A stretch of DNA of 64,000 nucleotides from Oscillospiraceae bacterium (GCA_017405865.1 JAFQZN010000045.1:36424-100423), one strand, 5' to 3'; counted from the stretch's first letter, positions 9,930 to 16,620 are shown. Notes: a model not told the origin generated them from the letters alone. Translations and numbers: made by a program.

Positions 9930-9958
9930 TTGACCTGAACGCATTTTGACTGTAAAAT
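9930..9958 (+). promoter_or_regulatory. Sigma-A-like promoter for ftsZ
   Basis: TTGACC at 9930-9935 and TAAAAT at 9953-9958, separated by 17 bases, in an AT-rich gap of 137 bases between divIB and ftsZ. It leaves a leader of about 57 bases before the ftsZ start. It implies that ftsZ can be expressed separately from the upstream cell-wall genes. Confidence 0.7.
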
Positions 9959-10021
9959 ATAAACGTATATCTGAAAGAATAGTCTTTACCGATAATCAGT
10001 ACACATAGGAGGAGAAGCATA

Positions 10022-11104
10022 ATGTCCGAAGTTTACGCAGATAAGGTAGTTAATATTAAAGTCATCGGCGTCGGCGGCGCAGGCAACAACGTTGTCAACC
10101 GCATGATCGACAGCAAGATCGGCGGCGTCGAGTTCGTCGTCATCAACACCGACCGTCAGGATCTGAACAAGTCCAGATGCGAGAACAAGCTGCAGATCGG
10201 CGAAAAGCTGACCGGTGGCATGGGCGCAGGCTCCAAGCCCGACATCGGCAAGAAATCCGCCGAAGAGAGCAGAGCTGCCATTTCCAAGATTCTGGAAGGC
10301 ACCGACATGGTATTCATCACCGCCGGCATGGGCGGCGGCACCGGCACTGGCGCAGCTCCCATCATTGCGGATCTGGCGCATGAAGCCGGTATCCTTACCG
10401 TGGGCGTCGTGACAAAGCCTTTCCGCTTTGAAGGCGCGACCCGTATGAGACAGGCAGAGGCGGGCATTGCCGCGCTTTCTGAAAAGGTCGACTCCCTCAT
10501 CATCATTCCGAACGACCGCCTGAAGTACGTCACCGACCAGAAGATCACCTTTGCCAACGCCTTCGGCATTGCAGACGACGTTCTGAAGCAGGCTGTCAGC
10601 TCCATCTCCGAGCTGGTTGGCTATTCCGAGCGCGTCATCATTAACCTCGACTTCGCCGACGTTTCCGCCATCATGAAGAACGCAGGCCGTGCGCATATGG
10701 GCGTCGGCACCGCTTCCGGCCGCGAGAAGGCAGAGCAGGCCGCCATGGCTGCGGTTGCCAGCCCGCTGCTTGAGACTTCGATCAACGGCGCAAACGGCGT
10801 TCTGATCAACGTAACCGGTTCGGCTGACCTCGGTCTGGAAGAGGTCGAGACTGCCGCCAATATCGTTATGGAAGCCGCCAATCCCGAAGCCAACATCATC
10901 TTCGGCGCGACCTTCTCCGACGAGCTGCAGGAAGAAATGCGCGTTACCGTGATTGCGACCGGCTTTGACAACAGCAAGAAGCCGGAAAGCAAGGGCGCGT
11001 TCTCTGCTGCCGGCAATTCCGCAAGATCTTCCGAGTCTGTCGTTGTCGATCCCAATGCGGGCATCGACGATATCGACGAGATCTTCAAGATCTTCAACAA
11101 GTAA
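10022..11104 (+). CDS. ftsZ: Cell division GTPase FtsZ
   Basis: Tubulin-like GTPase that polymerises into the Z ring. The 360-residue protein shows the early motif GVGGAGNNVVNRMI, the GTP-binding tubulin signature GGGTGTGAAP near residue 105, the T7-loop region NLDFADVSAIM and the polymerisation domain. The C-terminal linker is short and acidic, and the protein ends in DDIDEIFKIF followed by NK in place of the widespread proline-containing tail that binds FtsA and SepF. The ATG at 10022 follows AGGAGGAG. Codon choice is strongly biased, as expected for an abundant protein. A strong terminator follows at 11118. Confidence 0.98.
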   Translation: MSEVYADKVVNIKVIGVGGAGNNVVNRMIDSKIGGVEFVVINTDRQDLNKSRCENKLQIGEKLTGGMGAGSKPDIGKKSAEESRAAISKILEGTDMVFITAGMGGGTGTGAAPIIADLAHEAGILTVGVVTKPFRFEGATRMRQAEAGIAALSEKVDSLIIIPNDRLKYVTDQKITFANAFGIADDVLKQAVSSISELVGYSERVIINLDFADVSAIMKNAGRAHMGVGTASGREKAEQAAMAAVASPLLETSINGANGVLINVTGSADLGLEEVETAANIVMEAANPEANIIFGATFSDELQEEMRVTVIATGFDNSKKPESKGAFSAAGNSARSSESVVVDPNAGIDDIDEIFKIFNK

Positions 11105-11117
11105 TGCATCGTTACGC

Positions 11118-11153
11118 ATATCGGGCTGCTTTGATCGGCAGCCCGATATTTTT
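11118..11153 (+). terminator. Rho-independent terminator after ftsZ
   Basis: A perfect 12-base-pair stem (ATATCGGGCTGC at 11118-11129 with its complement at 11138-11149) is followed by TTTTTG. It lies 14 bases after the ftsZ stop codon and closes the division cluster. Confidence 0.9.
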
Positions 11154-11165
11154 GTGTATTTTTAC

Positions 11166-11194
11166 TTTACTTTTATGAAATAAAGTGCTATACT
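11166..11194 (+). promoter_or_regulatory. Promoter for the yerC-methyltransferase-hslO group
   Basis: TTTACT at 11166-11171 and TATACT at 11189-11194 with a 17-base spacer, immediately after the ftsZ terminator and 30 bases before the next start codon. Confidence 0.6.
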
Positions 11195-11223
11195 GTACTT
11201 GAACCTATACCGGAGGAGATCAT

Positions 11224-11520
11224 ATGAACAACCAAAACAAGCGTTCCGACCCGAGCAGTGAGCTTTATCAAGCCATTCTGACACTCCGTACGCCGGAGGA
11301 ACTGCATAAGTTCTTTCTCGACCTTTGCACACAGTCCGAGTTGAGCGCGATCGAGCAGCGCTATGAGGTCGCAAAAATGCGCTATGCCGGCATGATCTAT
11401 AACGACATTCTTGAAAAGACGAACGTCAGCTCTGCAACTGTCAGTCGCGTCAACCGCAGCCTGCTCAACGGCGAGGGCATGTACGAGGTCGTCTTCGACC
11501 GCCTGAAGGAGCAGAAATGA
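11224..11520 (+). CDS. yerC: YerC/YecD-family TrpR-like DNA-binding protein
   Basis: Small 98-residue protein of the TrpR/YerC superfamily, a winged helix-turn-helix group common in Firmicutes whose regulon is mostly unknown. The segment SELSAIEQRYEVAKMRYAG is followed by a recognition region with DILEKTNVSSATVSRVNRSL, the diagnostic ending of the helix-turn-helix. The ATG at 11224 follows a CGGAGGAG site. Its stop overlaps the next start (ATGA at 11517-11520), so it is translationally coupled to the methyltransferase. It may autoregulate this short operon, which is inference. Confidence 0.85.
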   Translation: MNNQNKRSDPSSELYQAILTLRTPEELHKFFLDLCTQSELSAIEQRYEVAKMRYAGMIYNDILEKTNVSSATVSRVNRSLLNGEGMYEVVFDRLKEQK

Positions 11521-12257
11521 GCGCGTATGCGTCACTTGCCGCCGCTTACGACGGCCTGACAACGGACGTCCCTTATGAAACCATACTGGACTTTTTGGAG
11601 GCGATACTGCGTGAGTCGGGCAAACAGCCGGAAACGGTGCTCGACCTTGCCTGCGGTACCGGCTCCATGTCTTTGCTCTTGGCAAAACGCGGCTACCGCG
11701 TGATTGCGTCGGATTTGTCCGAGGATATGCTGACGGTCGCCGCGCACAAGGCGGAAAGCCTTCCGCAGCCGCCGTTTTTCATCTGCCAGCCGATGCAGCG
11801 GCTGCGCCTGCCGGAGCAGGTTGACGCGGTGGTTTGCCTGCTGGACAGCCTGAACTATCTGGACAAGCCGGACGATTGCCGGAAAACCTTCGAGCGCGTT
11901 TATAAAGCGCTCAATCCCGGCGGGGTCTTCCTGTTTGATATCAATACGCCGGAGAAGCTCCGCTCGCTGGACGGGCAGGTTTTTTTGGACGAGAACGAGG
12001 AAAGCTACTGCGTCTGGCGCGCGGAATTCGACAAAGAAGAAAAGTGCTGCTATTACGGCATCGACCTGTTTCAAAAGGACGGGGAGCGGTGGAAACGCAG
12101 CTTTGAGCAGCACTGTGAATATGCCTACGATCCACAGCAGCTTTCCGTATGGCTCGCGGAAGCGGGATTTGTTCGGGTGGAGCAGTACGGAGACTGCCGC
12201 AGAGAAGCGCCGTCGGCAGGGGAGCAGCGCATCTATTTTGCGGCATACAAGGAGTAA
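11517..12257 (+). CDS. SAM-dependent class I methyltransferase
   Basis: A 246-residue Rossmann-fold methyltransferase. Motif I, VLDLACGTGSMSLLLAKRGY, lies near residue 42, followed by the acidic end of strand 2 (ASDLSEDML), a motif equivalent to VDAVVCLLDSLNYL, and FLFDINTPEK. These are typical of small-molecule methyltransferases annotated only by fold. The substrate cannot be read from the sequence. The start overlaps the yerC stop by four bases and its end is five bases before hslO, so the three form one operon. Confidence 0.85.
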   Translation: MSAYASLAAAYDGLTTDVPYETILDFLEAILRESGKQPETVLDLACGTGSMSLLLAKRGYRVIASDLSEDMLTVAAHKAESLPQPPFFICQPMQRLRLPEQVDAVVCLLDSLNYLDKPDDCRKTFERVYKALNPGGVFLFDINTPEKLRSLDGQVFLDENEESYCVWRAEFDKEEKCCYYGIDLFQKDGERWKRSFEQHCEYAYDPQQLSVWLAEAGFVRVEQYGDCRREAPSAGEQRIYFAAYKE

Positions 12258-12262
12258 ATAGA

Positions 12263-13141
12263 ATGCAGGACTATATCGTTCGCGCGATCACGGCCGACGG
12301 CTATATCAAGGCAACGGCGATCCGCTCGACCAATCTCGTCGAGCGCGCGCGGAATATCCATAAAACGACGCCGACGGCAACGGCGGCCTTGGGACGCGTC
12401 CTCACTGCTGCGTCCATGATGGGAAACGTGCAGAAGGTCGAGAACGGTGCGCTGACGCTGCAGATCAAGGGCGGCGGCCCGTTGGGGACGATCCTTGCGA
12501 CCTCGGACGCGGTCGGCAACGTGCGCGGCTACGTGCATAACCCGTCGATCACCCTGCTTGAAAAGTACGCGGGGAAGCTCGACGTCGGCGCGGCGGTCGG
12601 TACGGACGGTATGCTGACAGTCATCCGCGATCTGCAGATGAAGGAGCCGTATATCGGCTCGGTCGCGCTGGTGTCCGGCGAGATCGGGGATGACGTGACG
12701 GCTTACTTCGCGCAGAGCGAGCAGACGCCGACCGCCTGCGCCCTCGGTGTGCTCGTGGATACCGATCAGCATGTCAAGGCTGCGGGAGGGTATCTGATCC
12801 AGCTCCTGCCCGGCGCGCCGGAGGAAGCCATCGACAAGCTGGAGGCAGGCATTCAGAAGGCGGGAGCCGTGACGCCGATGCTTGCCGACGGACTGACGCC
12901 GGAGGACATCCTGCGGCGTGTGATGGCTGATTTCGAGTTAGAGTTTTTGGAAACCACGCCGGTCGCCTACAAATGCTATTGCAGCCGCGAGCGAGTGACC
13001 GCGACCCTGATCGCTATCGGCAGGAAGGATTTGCAGGAGATCGCCGACGAGGGCGAGCCCATCACGATCGAATGCCAGTTCTGCGACACGACGTACCGGT
13101 TCACACCCGAGGAGATCCGTCAATTGCTGAAGACGCTTTGA
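12263..13141 (+). CDS. hslO: Redox-regulated chaperone Hsp33
   Basis: Holdase chaperone activated by oxidation. The start is the ATG at 12263, behind an AAGGAG that overlaps the end of the methyltransferase gene; the protein has 292 residues, the usual size. The C-terminal zinc switch is complete: C238-x-C240 (KCYCSRERV) and C271-x-x-C274 (ECQFCDTTY). The N-terminal domain contains the family motif QIKGGGPLGTILATSDAVGNVRGYV in shortened form around residues 65-90. Likely role is protection of unfolded proteins when this anaerobe meets oxidative stress. Confidence 0.95.
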   Translation: MQDYIVRAITADGYIKATAIRSTNLVERARNIHKTTPTATAALGRVLTAASMMGNVQKVENGALTLQIKGGGPLGTILATSDAVGNVRGYVHNPSITLLEKYAGKLDVGAAVGTDGMLTVIRDLQMKEPYIGSVALVSGEIGDDVTAYFAQSEQTPTACALGVLVDTDQHVKAAGGYLIQLLPGAPEEAIDKLEAGIQKAGAVTPMLADGLTPEDILRRVMADFELEFLETTPVAYKCYCSRERVTATLIAIGRKDLQEIADEGEPITIECQFCDTTYRFTPEEIRQLLKTL

Positions 13142-13147
13142 ACAAAA

Positions 13148-13180
13148 GAAGCACAGAGATTCTTCTCTGTGCTTCGTTAA
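13148..13180. terminator. Bidirectional terminator between hslO and the zinc-ribbon gene
   Basis: A 12-base-pair stem (GAAGCACAGAGA at 13148-13159 with its complement at 13164-13175, loop TTCT). On the minus strand it is followed by CTTTTGTT, so it mainly serves the convergent minus-strand gene whose stop codon touches the stem; on the plus strand the T tract is weak. Confidence 0.7.
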
Positions 13181-13581
13181 AGAATAGCGATCAGGAGGAT
13201 CGCAAGACACGCGGCGATGGTGATAATGCCCATCGTGATCGCTGCACTGCTCTTTGTCGCTTTATGACCCTGCTTCCGCGCGATTATGCCGAAAACCAGA
13301 GCCAGTATGCCAAAGATGGCAATCATGAGGAGCGGAGGAATATTGAAGTAAACCATTTCCTTTTGAATATTGCCGGTAATTGCCGAAAGCAGGAAAACCC
13401 AGCTGTAAACGACGCCGAGAATGCCAAGCACCAGTCCTGCAATGCCGAAGCCTCTGCCCGGCGACTTCTTTTTGACTACAACGACCATCGAATCCTGCTG
13501 CAAAGGGTAGCCGCAATGCGGGCAGGACAGCGCTTGATCGGAGATTTCTTTTCCGCATTCCGGACAGTTTAACAGTGCCAT
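13177..13581 (-). CDS. Zinc-ribbon membrane protein (DUF4190-like)
   Basis: A 134-residue protein of unknown function. The N-terminus is a zinc ribbon with two CxxC pairs (NCPECGKEISDQALSCPHCG), followed by a basic stretch VVVKKKSPGRG and three hydrophobic segments at about residues 46-70, 80-100 and 112-134. The mix of a soluble zinc ribbon and a short membrane domain resembles DUF4190-type proteins. The start is supported by GGGGGTG upstream on the minus strand and by the promoter at 13603-13631. It stands alone and converges with hslO. Confidence 0.75.
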   Translation of the reverse strand: MALLNCPECGKEISDQALSCPHCGYPLQQDSMVVVVKKKSPGRGFGIAGLVLGILGVVYSWVFLLSAITGNIQKEMVYFNIPPLLMIAIFGILALVFGIIARKQGHKATKSSAAITMGIITIAACLAILLIAIL

Positions 13582-13602
13582 ATTATCACCCCCACTGACC
13601 GC

Positions 13603-13631
13603 AGTATAGCATCTTTTGGAAAACCTGTCAA
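13603..13631 (-). promoter_or_regulatory. Promoter for the zinc-ribbon membrane protein
   Basis: Read on the minus strand: TTGACA (complement of 13626-13631), a 17-base spacer, and TATACT (complement of 13603-13608), 22 bases before the start codon. Confidence 0.75.
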
Positions 13632-13693
13632 TCCTTGCGGGAAGAGTGCTTTCCCTTCCTAATTCAAAAAACCAAAAAATTCAAAAATAGTGC

Positions 13694-13722
13694 TTGACAA
13701 TTAATCCGTGTATGTGTATAAT
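13694..13722 (+). promoter_or_regulatory. Consensus promoter of the tRNA cluster
   Basis: A perfect sigma-A promoter: TTGACA at 13694-13699, 17-base spacer, TATAAT at 13717-13722. It lies 28 bases before the first tRNA and is as strong as expected for stable RNA genes. Confidence 0.9.
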
Positions 13723-13750
13723 AACAACCGTCGCTGATGTGCGGCAGTTC

Positions 13751-13826
13751 GGGAGCATAGCTCAGCTGGGAGAGCACATGCCTTACAAGCATGGGGTCAC
13801 AGGTTCGAGCCCTGTTGTTCCCACCA
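13751..13826 (+). tRNA. tRNA-Val (anticodon TAC)
   Basis: A 76-base cloverleaf. The acceptor stem GGGAGCA pairs with TGTTCCC with one G-T pair; the anticodon loop CTTACAA gives TAC; the T loop is TTCGAGC; the CCA end is encoded. First gene behind the strong promoter. Confidence 0.96.
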
Positions 13827-13832
13827 TCATCT

Positions 13833-13909
13833 GGCCCGGTGGTGCAGTCGGTTAGCACGCCAGCCTGTCACGCTGGAGGTCGACGGTTCGAGTCCGTTCC
13901 GGGTCGCCA
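13833..13909 (+). tRNA. tRNA-Asp (anticodon GTC)
   Basis: A 77-base cloverleaf. The anticodon stem CCAGC/GCTGG encloses CTGTCAC with anticodon GTC; the T loop is TTCGAGT; CCA is encoded. It follows tRNA-Val after six bases. A short hairpin (GAGCCGAG with CTCGGCTC) at about 13923-13943 separates it from tRNA-Phe and may be a processing signal. Confidence 0.96.
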
Positions 13910-13948
13910 TAGTAACGCATCTGAGCCGAGATTTTCTCGGCTCAACAT

Positions 13949-14003
<55 letters not shown>

Positions 14004-14024
<21 letters not shown>

Positions 14025-14145
14025 TTTTATTGCATCAGCTTCGGATGTCGGAGTTGAAAGGCGGCTCTTGACAACATGCCGGTGGCATGTTGTAACCGCC
14101 GTGGCTTTCCCGCAGGAAAGCAACTCCGACCGGAGGCACCATTTT
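14004..14145 (+). repeat. 25-base direct repeat of the tRNA-Phe 3' end
   Basis: CAACTCCGACCGGAGGCACC followed by ATTTT occurs first at the tRNA-Phe 3' end (14004-14028) and again at 14121-14145, 117 bases later. The coordinates given span both copies. This is the pattern left by site-specific integration at a tRNA 3' end, or by a local duplication. Confidence 0.8.
14047..14130 (+). other. Three-stem structured element fused to a copy of the tRNA-Phe 3' end
   Basis: An 84-base segment that can fold as a three-way junction. The outer stem is GTCGGAGTTG at 14047-14056 with CAACTCCGAC at 14121-14130 (10 perfect pairs). Inside are a first arm (GGCGG at 14060-14064 with CCGCC at 14096-14100, capped by ACAACATGCC/GGCATGTTGT with loop GGT) and a second arm (GCTTTCC with GGAAAGC at 14104-14121, sharing its last base with the outer stem). 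The outer right arm is part of an exact copy of the tRNA-Phe 3' half. It lies within the tRNA transcript. Function is unknown; it is not itself a tRNA, since it lacks an anticodon arm and D arm. Confidence 0.7.
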
Positions 14146-14212
14146 TACTCATAAGGTTCCCGAGGGCGGAGTGGCTTTTCCACTGAAAAGTTCTTTATCC
14201 AAAGGACCATAT

Positions 14213-14288
14213 GCGGGTGTAGCTCATCCGGTAGAGCGCCACCTTGCCAAGGTGGAGGTAGCGAGTTCGAGCCTCGTCACCCGCTCCA
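14213..14288 (+). tRNA. tRNA-Gly (anticodon GCC)
   Basis: A 76-base cloverleaf. The acceptor stem GCGGGTG/CACCCGC, the anticodon loop TTGCCAA (GCC), the T loop TTCGAGC and an encoded CCA are all present. It is separated from the tRNA-Phe copy by about 70 bases holding another small hairpin. Confidence 0.96.
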
Positions 14289-14296
14289 AAAAAATA

Positions 14297-14322
14297 AGGA
14301 ACGCGCTGCGTTCCTTGTTTCA
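14297..14322 (+). other. Hairpin between tRNA-Gly and tRNA-Cys
   Basis: A nine-base-pair stem AAGGAACGC/GCGTTCCTT with loop GCT follows a run of A residues and is followed only by GTTT. It could be a weak attenuator or a processing stem inside the polycistronic tRNA transcript. Confidence 0.55.
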
Positions 14323-14327
14323 TATCC

Positions 14328-14402
14328 GGTGCCGTGGCCAAGTGGTAAGGCAAAGGTCTGCAAAACCTTCATTCCCCAGTTCAAATCTGGGCGGCACCTC
14401 CA
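14328..14402 (+). tRNA. tRNA-Cys (anticodon GCA)
   Basis: A 75-base cloverleaf. The acceptor stem GGTGCCG/CGGCACC, the anticodon loop CTGCAAA (GCA), the T loop TTCAAAT and an encoded CCA are present. Last tRNA of the cluster, directly before a strong terminator. Confidence 0.96.
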
Positions 14403-14403
14403 G

Positions 14404-14435
14404 AAAAAAGGACTTGCGAAAGCAAGTCCTTTTTT
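14404..14435. terminator. Terminator of the tRNA cluster (symmetrical)
   Basis: A stem AAAAAAGGACTTGC with its exact complement around a GAAA loop, ending in TTTTTT. Because A and T tracts flank both sides it can also stop transcription from the convergent lipoprotein gene on the minus strand. Confidence 0.92.
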
Positions 14436-14440
14436 CAGTA

Positions 14441-14566
14441 AAATCCACCCTGACGGGTGGGTGAAATCTGCTTCGCAGATGAAATCGTCCTTGCGGACGG
14501 GGAAATCCGCCTCGACGGCGGACGGGTGGATTTCATTTCACCGAATGCGGCAGCATTCGATTTCAC
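14441..14566. repeat. Tandem hairpin array with GAAATC spacers
   Basis: Five short hairpins in 126 bases: CCACCC/GGGTGG, ATCTGC/GCAGAT, CGTCC/GGACG, TCCGCC/GGCGGA and GAATGC/GCATTC. The middle ones are separated by the recurring hexamer GAAATC. Longer-range pairings also exist: AAATCCACCC (14441-14450) with GGGTGGATTT (14524-14533), and GTGAAATC (14461-14468) with GATTTCAC (14559-14566). There is no reading frame with a ribosome binding site. It resembles REP-type intergenic palindromic elements. Confidence 0.75.
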
Positions 14567-14598
14567 AACAGCGCAGGCTTTGCAGAAATGCGCGTTGC

Positions 14599-15741
14599 CT
14601 ACGGCGCGTCCGGAACAACGTCTGCGACGCCGATCCCGCCGAGGCCGGCTTGTTCGATCACTTCATCTGTCATGGGATCGTAGAGCGTTACGAAATCGAC
14701 GGTCGCCCCTGCGCTGACCTGCAGCAGCAGGCCGTCCTCGGTAAACCACCCGGGCAGATACACTCCGCTGCCGCTGTCAAAATGCCACGGGCCGAGCTGC
14801 TCCTCCAATTCAGAAACGGAAAGACCGAGAAGGCTATCCAAATCCGTCGGCGTTTCAATCAGCGGGATGCGAGGCCGCCAGCCGCCGAGCGTTCCGTTCT
14901 CCTCCATGCGAAAACTGATCAGCTCGGTCACGGTTTGCCAGTTGCTTGACATCGCCGCAAAGATCTCCGGCGAGCCGTTTGCGCTGTCGCCAGGCATGCG
15001 CCAGATCACACAGCAGCCAGTGTCATAGACGATCAGATCTGCAGCCCACTTCCGCACACTTGCGAGAGAGGAACCGACGACGCCCCACGCACTGCCGCCC
15101 CAATCTGAGGCTCCGGCCGGCAGGCCGCCTTGAAAAACGATATTGCCGCCGTCAAGCGCCAGCGGATAACGCGCTTCTGCGTTGACAAGCGCGATTCCGC
15201 TGCCGTCCTGCTCCAGACGGACGTTTCCTTCCTCGGTCCAGCTCAACATCAAAATGCTGCATGCTTTCAAAACCGGAAAACCGTCCTCCAGCCCGTAGGC
15301 CCAGAACGCCTCGGTATGGACGCCGGAGGTCGGCCCCGGCGTCTGATAGACGAGCTCTGCCAAACCGTCCCCGTCCAGATCCGCCCAGAGCGGGTCTTCC
15401 ATTGAATAATAGAAGGTTCGCAGCGGCGCGCAGCCGTCCGGCCCGAGCAACAAATAGAAATCAGGCAGATCTATCTCGCTTCGTATTGTGACGACGTCGT
15501 CCTGTGGCTCCTGCCGCGCACAGTGCAGCAGGCGCATGCCGGTCTGCTCGAGCATATCCGGCGGGGTGACGTCCTCCGCCGATTGCAGCTTGACGTCCGG
15601 CAGCATGGCCTGCACCTCTTCTAACGACGGCGAGGGAAGCGCCGTTACACGTTCGGAAGACTGCGCCGTTTCCCCGTTCCCACAGCCGGGCAGGGGAAGA
15701 GACAGCAGCAGGCAGAACAGAAGGATCAGTACTCGTTTCAT
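14599..15741 (-). CDS. Putative lipoprotein of unknown function
   Basis: A 380-residue protein probably anchored outside the membrane. The start is placed at 15741 because GGAGG lies six bases upstream and the protein then begins with a clean lipoprotein signal MKRVLILLFCLLLSLPLPGC, cysteine 20 being the lipidation site. The mature part has an EF-hand-like DLDGDGLAEL segment as in VCBS/FG-GAP proteins, near residue 115, but no repeat series and no recognisable enzyme motif. The promoter at 15773-15801 is its own. It converges on the tRNA cluster. Function not recognised. Confidence 0.75.
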   Translation of the reverse strand: MKRVLILLFCLLLSLPLPGCGNGETAQSSERVTALPSPSLEEVQAMLPDVKLQSAEDVTPPDMLEQTGMRLLHCARQEPQDDVVTIRSEIDLPDFYLLLGPDGCAPLRTFYYSMEDPLWADLDGDGLAELVYQTPGPTSGVHTEAFWAYGLEDGFPVLKACSILMLSWTEEGNVRLEQDGSGIALVNAEARYPLALDGGNIVFQGGLPAGASDWGGSAWGVVGSSLASVRKWAADLIVYDTGCCVIWRMPGDSANGSPEIFAAMSSNWQTVTELISFRMEENGTLGGWRPRIPLIETPTDLDSLLGLSVSELEEQLGPWHFDSGSGVYLPGWFTEDGLLLQVSAGATVDFVTLYDPMTDEVIEQAGLGGIGVADVVPDAP

Positions 15742-15772
15742 TGCAACCTCCGAATGGTATTTGTTTGATTTC

Positions 15773-15801
15773 AGACTATCGCAGACGTCCGGTTTTGTCA
15801 A
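15773..15801 (-). promoter_or_regulatory. Promoter of the lipoprotein gene
   Basis: On the minus strand TTGACA (complement of 15796-15801), 17-base spacer, TAGTCT (complement of 15773-15778), about 32 bases before the start codon. Confidence 0.65.
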
Positions 15802-15853
15802 GGGCTTCGCTGCGCCGACGGAAAAACTGCAAGAGAAAAACTGTCAAAAAGTG

Positions 15854-15882
15854 TTGAAATCGCAGAAAACATGCTTTATAAT
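15854..15882 (+). promoter_or_regulatory. Promoter for the YegP-like gene pair
   Basis: TTGAAA at 15854-15859 and TATAAT at 15877-15882 with a 17-base spacer, 47 bases before the start codon; divergent from the lipoprotein promoter. Confidence 0.75.
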
Positions 15883-15928
15883 GTTATCGGGTAACCAACA
15901 AAAAAACAACTGACAGGAGGAATATATC

Positions 15929-16297
15929 ATGGGCAAATTTTCCGTTCGCACCACCGCTACCGGCATTAAGTTCGATCTGAAGGCAGGCAACGGCGAAGTC
16001 ATCGCTACTTCCGAGGTCTACACCACGGAGGCCGCCTGCAATAAGGGCATCGAAAGTGTCAAGAAGAATGCGCCGATCGCTGCGATCGAGGATCAGACGG
16101 TCGAAGGCTACAAGGTCGAGAAGCATCCGAAGTTTGAGATCTACAAGGACAAGGCAGGCGAGTTCCGTTTCCGCCTGAAGGCGACCAACGGTCAGATCAT
16201 CGCCGTCGGCGAGGGCTACAAGGCGATGGCAAGCTGCAAGAACGGCATCGAGTCCGTGAAGAAGAACGCTCCGGAAGCTCCCGTTGTAAAGGAGTAA
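15929..16297 (+). CDS. YegP-family protein with two DUF1508 repeats
   Basis: A 122-residue protein made of two copies of the DUF1508 unit: GKFSVRTTATGIKFDLKAGN then AACNKGIESVKKNAP, and KFEIYKDKAGEFRFRLKATN then ASCKNGIESVKKNAP. Each is a short beta-alpha unit; two-repeat forms are the usual YegP arrangement. The biochemical role of the family is not established. The ATG at 15929 follows AGGAGG with ideal spacing and a strong promoter, so high expression is likely. It is co-transcribed with the small gene three bases downstream. Confidence 0.88.
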   Translation: MGKFSVRTTATGIKFDLKAGNGEVIATSEVYTTEAACNKGIESVKKNAPIAAIEDQTVEGYKVEKHPKFEIYKDKAGEFRFRLKATNGQIIAVGEGYKAMASCKNGIESVKKNAPEAPVVKE

Positions 16298-16300
16298 TCC

Positions 16301-16519
16301 ATGGACATCAAGGCCAAGATCTCGGAGATCGTAGACAAGATCAAAGGCGATCCGTCCTTGAAGGACGAATTCACGAAAGATCCGGAAAAGGCGATCGAGA
16401 AGCTCGTCGGCGTCGATATCCCCGACGGCGCGCTGGACTCCGTCGTGACCGGTGTTAAGGCAAAGCTCGCAGGAGACAAGCTCTCCGGCGTTGCGGATAC
16501 GCTGAAGAATCTGTTTTAA
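16301..16519 (+). CDS. Small acidic/lysine-rich protein, unknown function
   Basis: A 72-residue, mostly helical, highly charged protein with no signal peptide or membrane segment. The pattern GDPSLKDEFTKDPEKAIEKL followed by VGVDIPDGAL resembles, loosely, the helical leader portion of Nif11-like peptides, but there is no Gly-Gly cleavage motif and no maturation enzyme nearby, so this is not a claim of a peptide natural product. AAAGGAG at 16288-16294 precedes the ATG. It is three bases after the YegP-like gene and before a strong terminator, so the pair is a two-gene operon. Confidence 0.75.
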   Translation: MDIKAKISEIVDKIKGDPSLKDEFTKDPEKAIEKLVGVDIPDGALDSVVTGVKAKLAGDKLSGVADTLKNLF

Positions 16520-16523
16520 CTAT

Positions 16524-16556
16524 AAAAAATGCTGCCGTTTTCGGCAGCATTTTTTT
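16524..16556 (+). terminator. Terminator after the YegP-like operon
   Basis: A stem AAAAAATGCTGCCG with its complement and a short T-rich loop, ending in TTTTTTT. It lies five bases after the stop codon. Confidence 0.92.
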
Positions 16557-16560
16557 GCTG

Positions 16561-16589
16561 TTGACATTTTAGCTGAAACTTGTTATATA
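16561..16589 (+). promoter_or_regulatory. Promoter for the YitT-family gene
   Basis: TTGACA at 16561-16566, 17-base spacer, TATATA at 16584-16589, 31 bases before the start codon and immediately after the preceding terminator. Confidence 0.75.
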
Positions 16590-16620
16590 TGTGTAGGTAT
16601 TTTCTTGACGGAGGGCAGAA

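Noticed and set aside
14047-14141. A degenerate second tRNA gene
   Set aside because: Only the 3' half matches tRNA-Phe; the rest folds into a different three-stem structure with no anticodon arm.
14171-14949. Open frames across tRNA-Gly, tRNA-Cys and the hairpin array
   Set aside because: They run through tRNA genes and palindromes, have no ribosome site and no similarity to known proteins.
16301-16519. RiPP precursor of the Nif11 type
   Set aside because: Only a weak resemblance in the helical part; no leader cleavage motif, no core peptide and no modification enzyme nearby.
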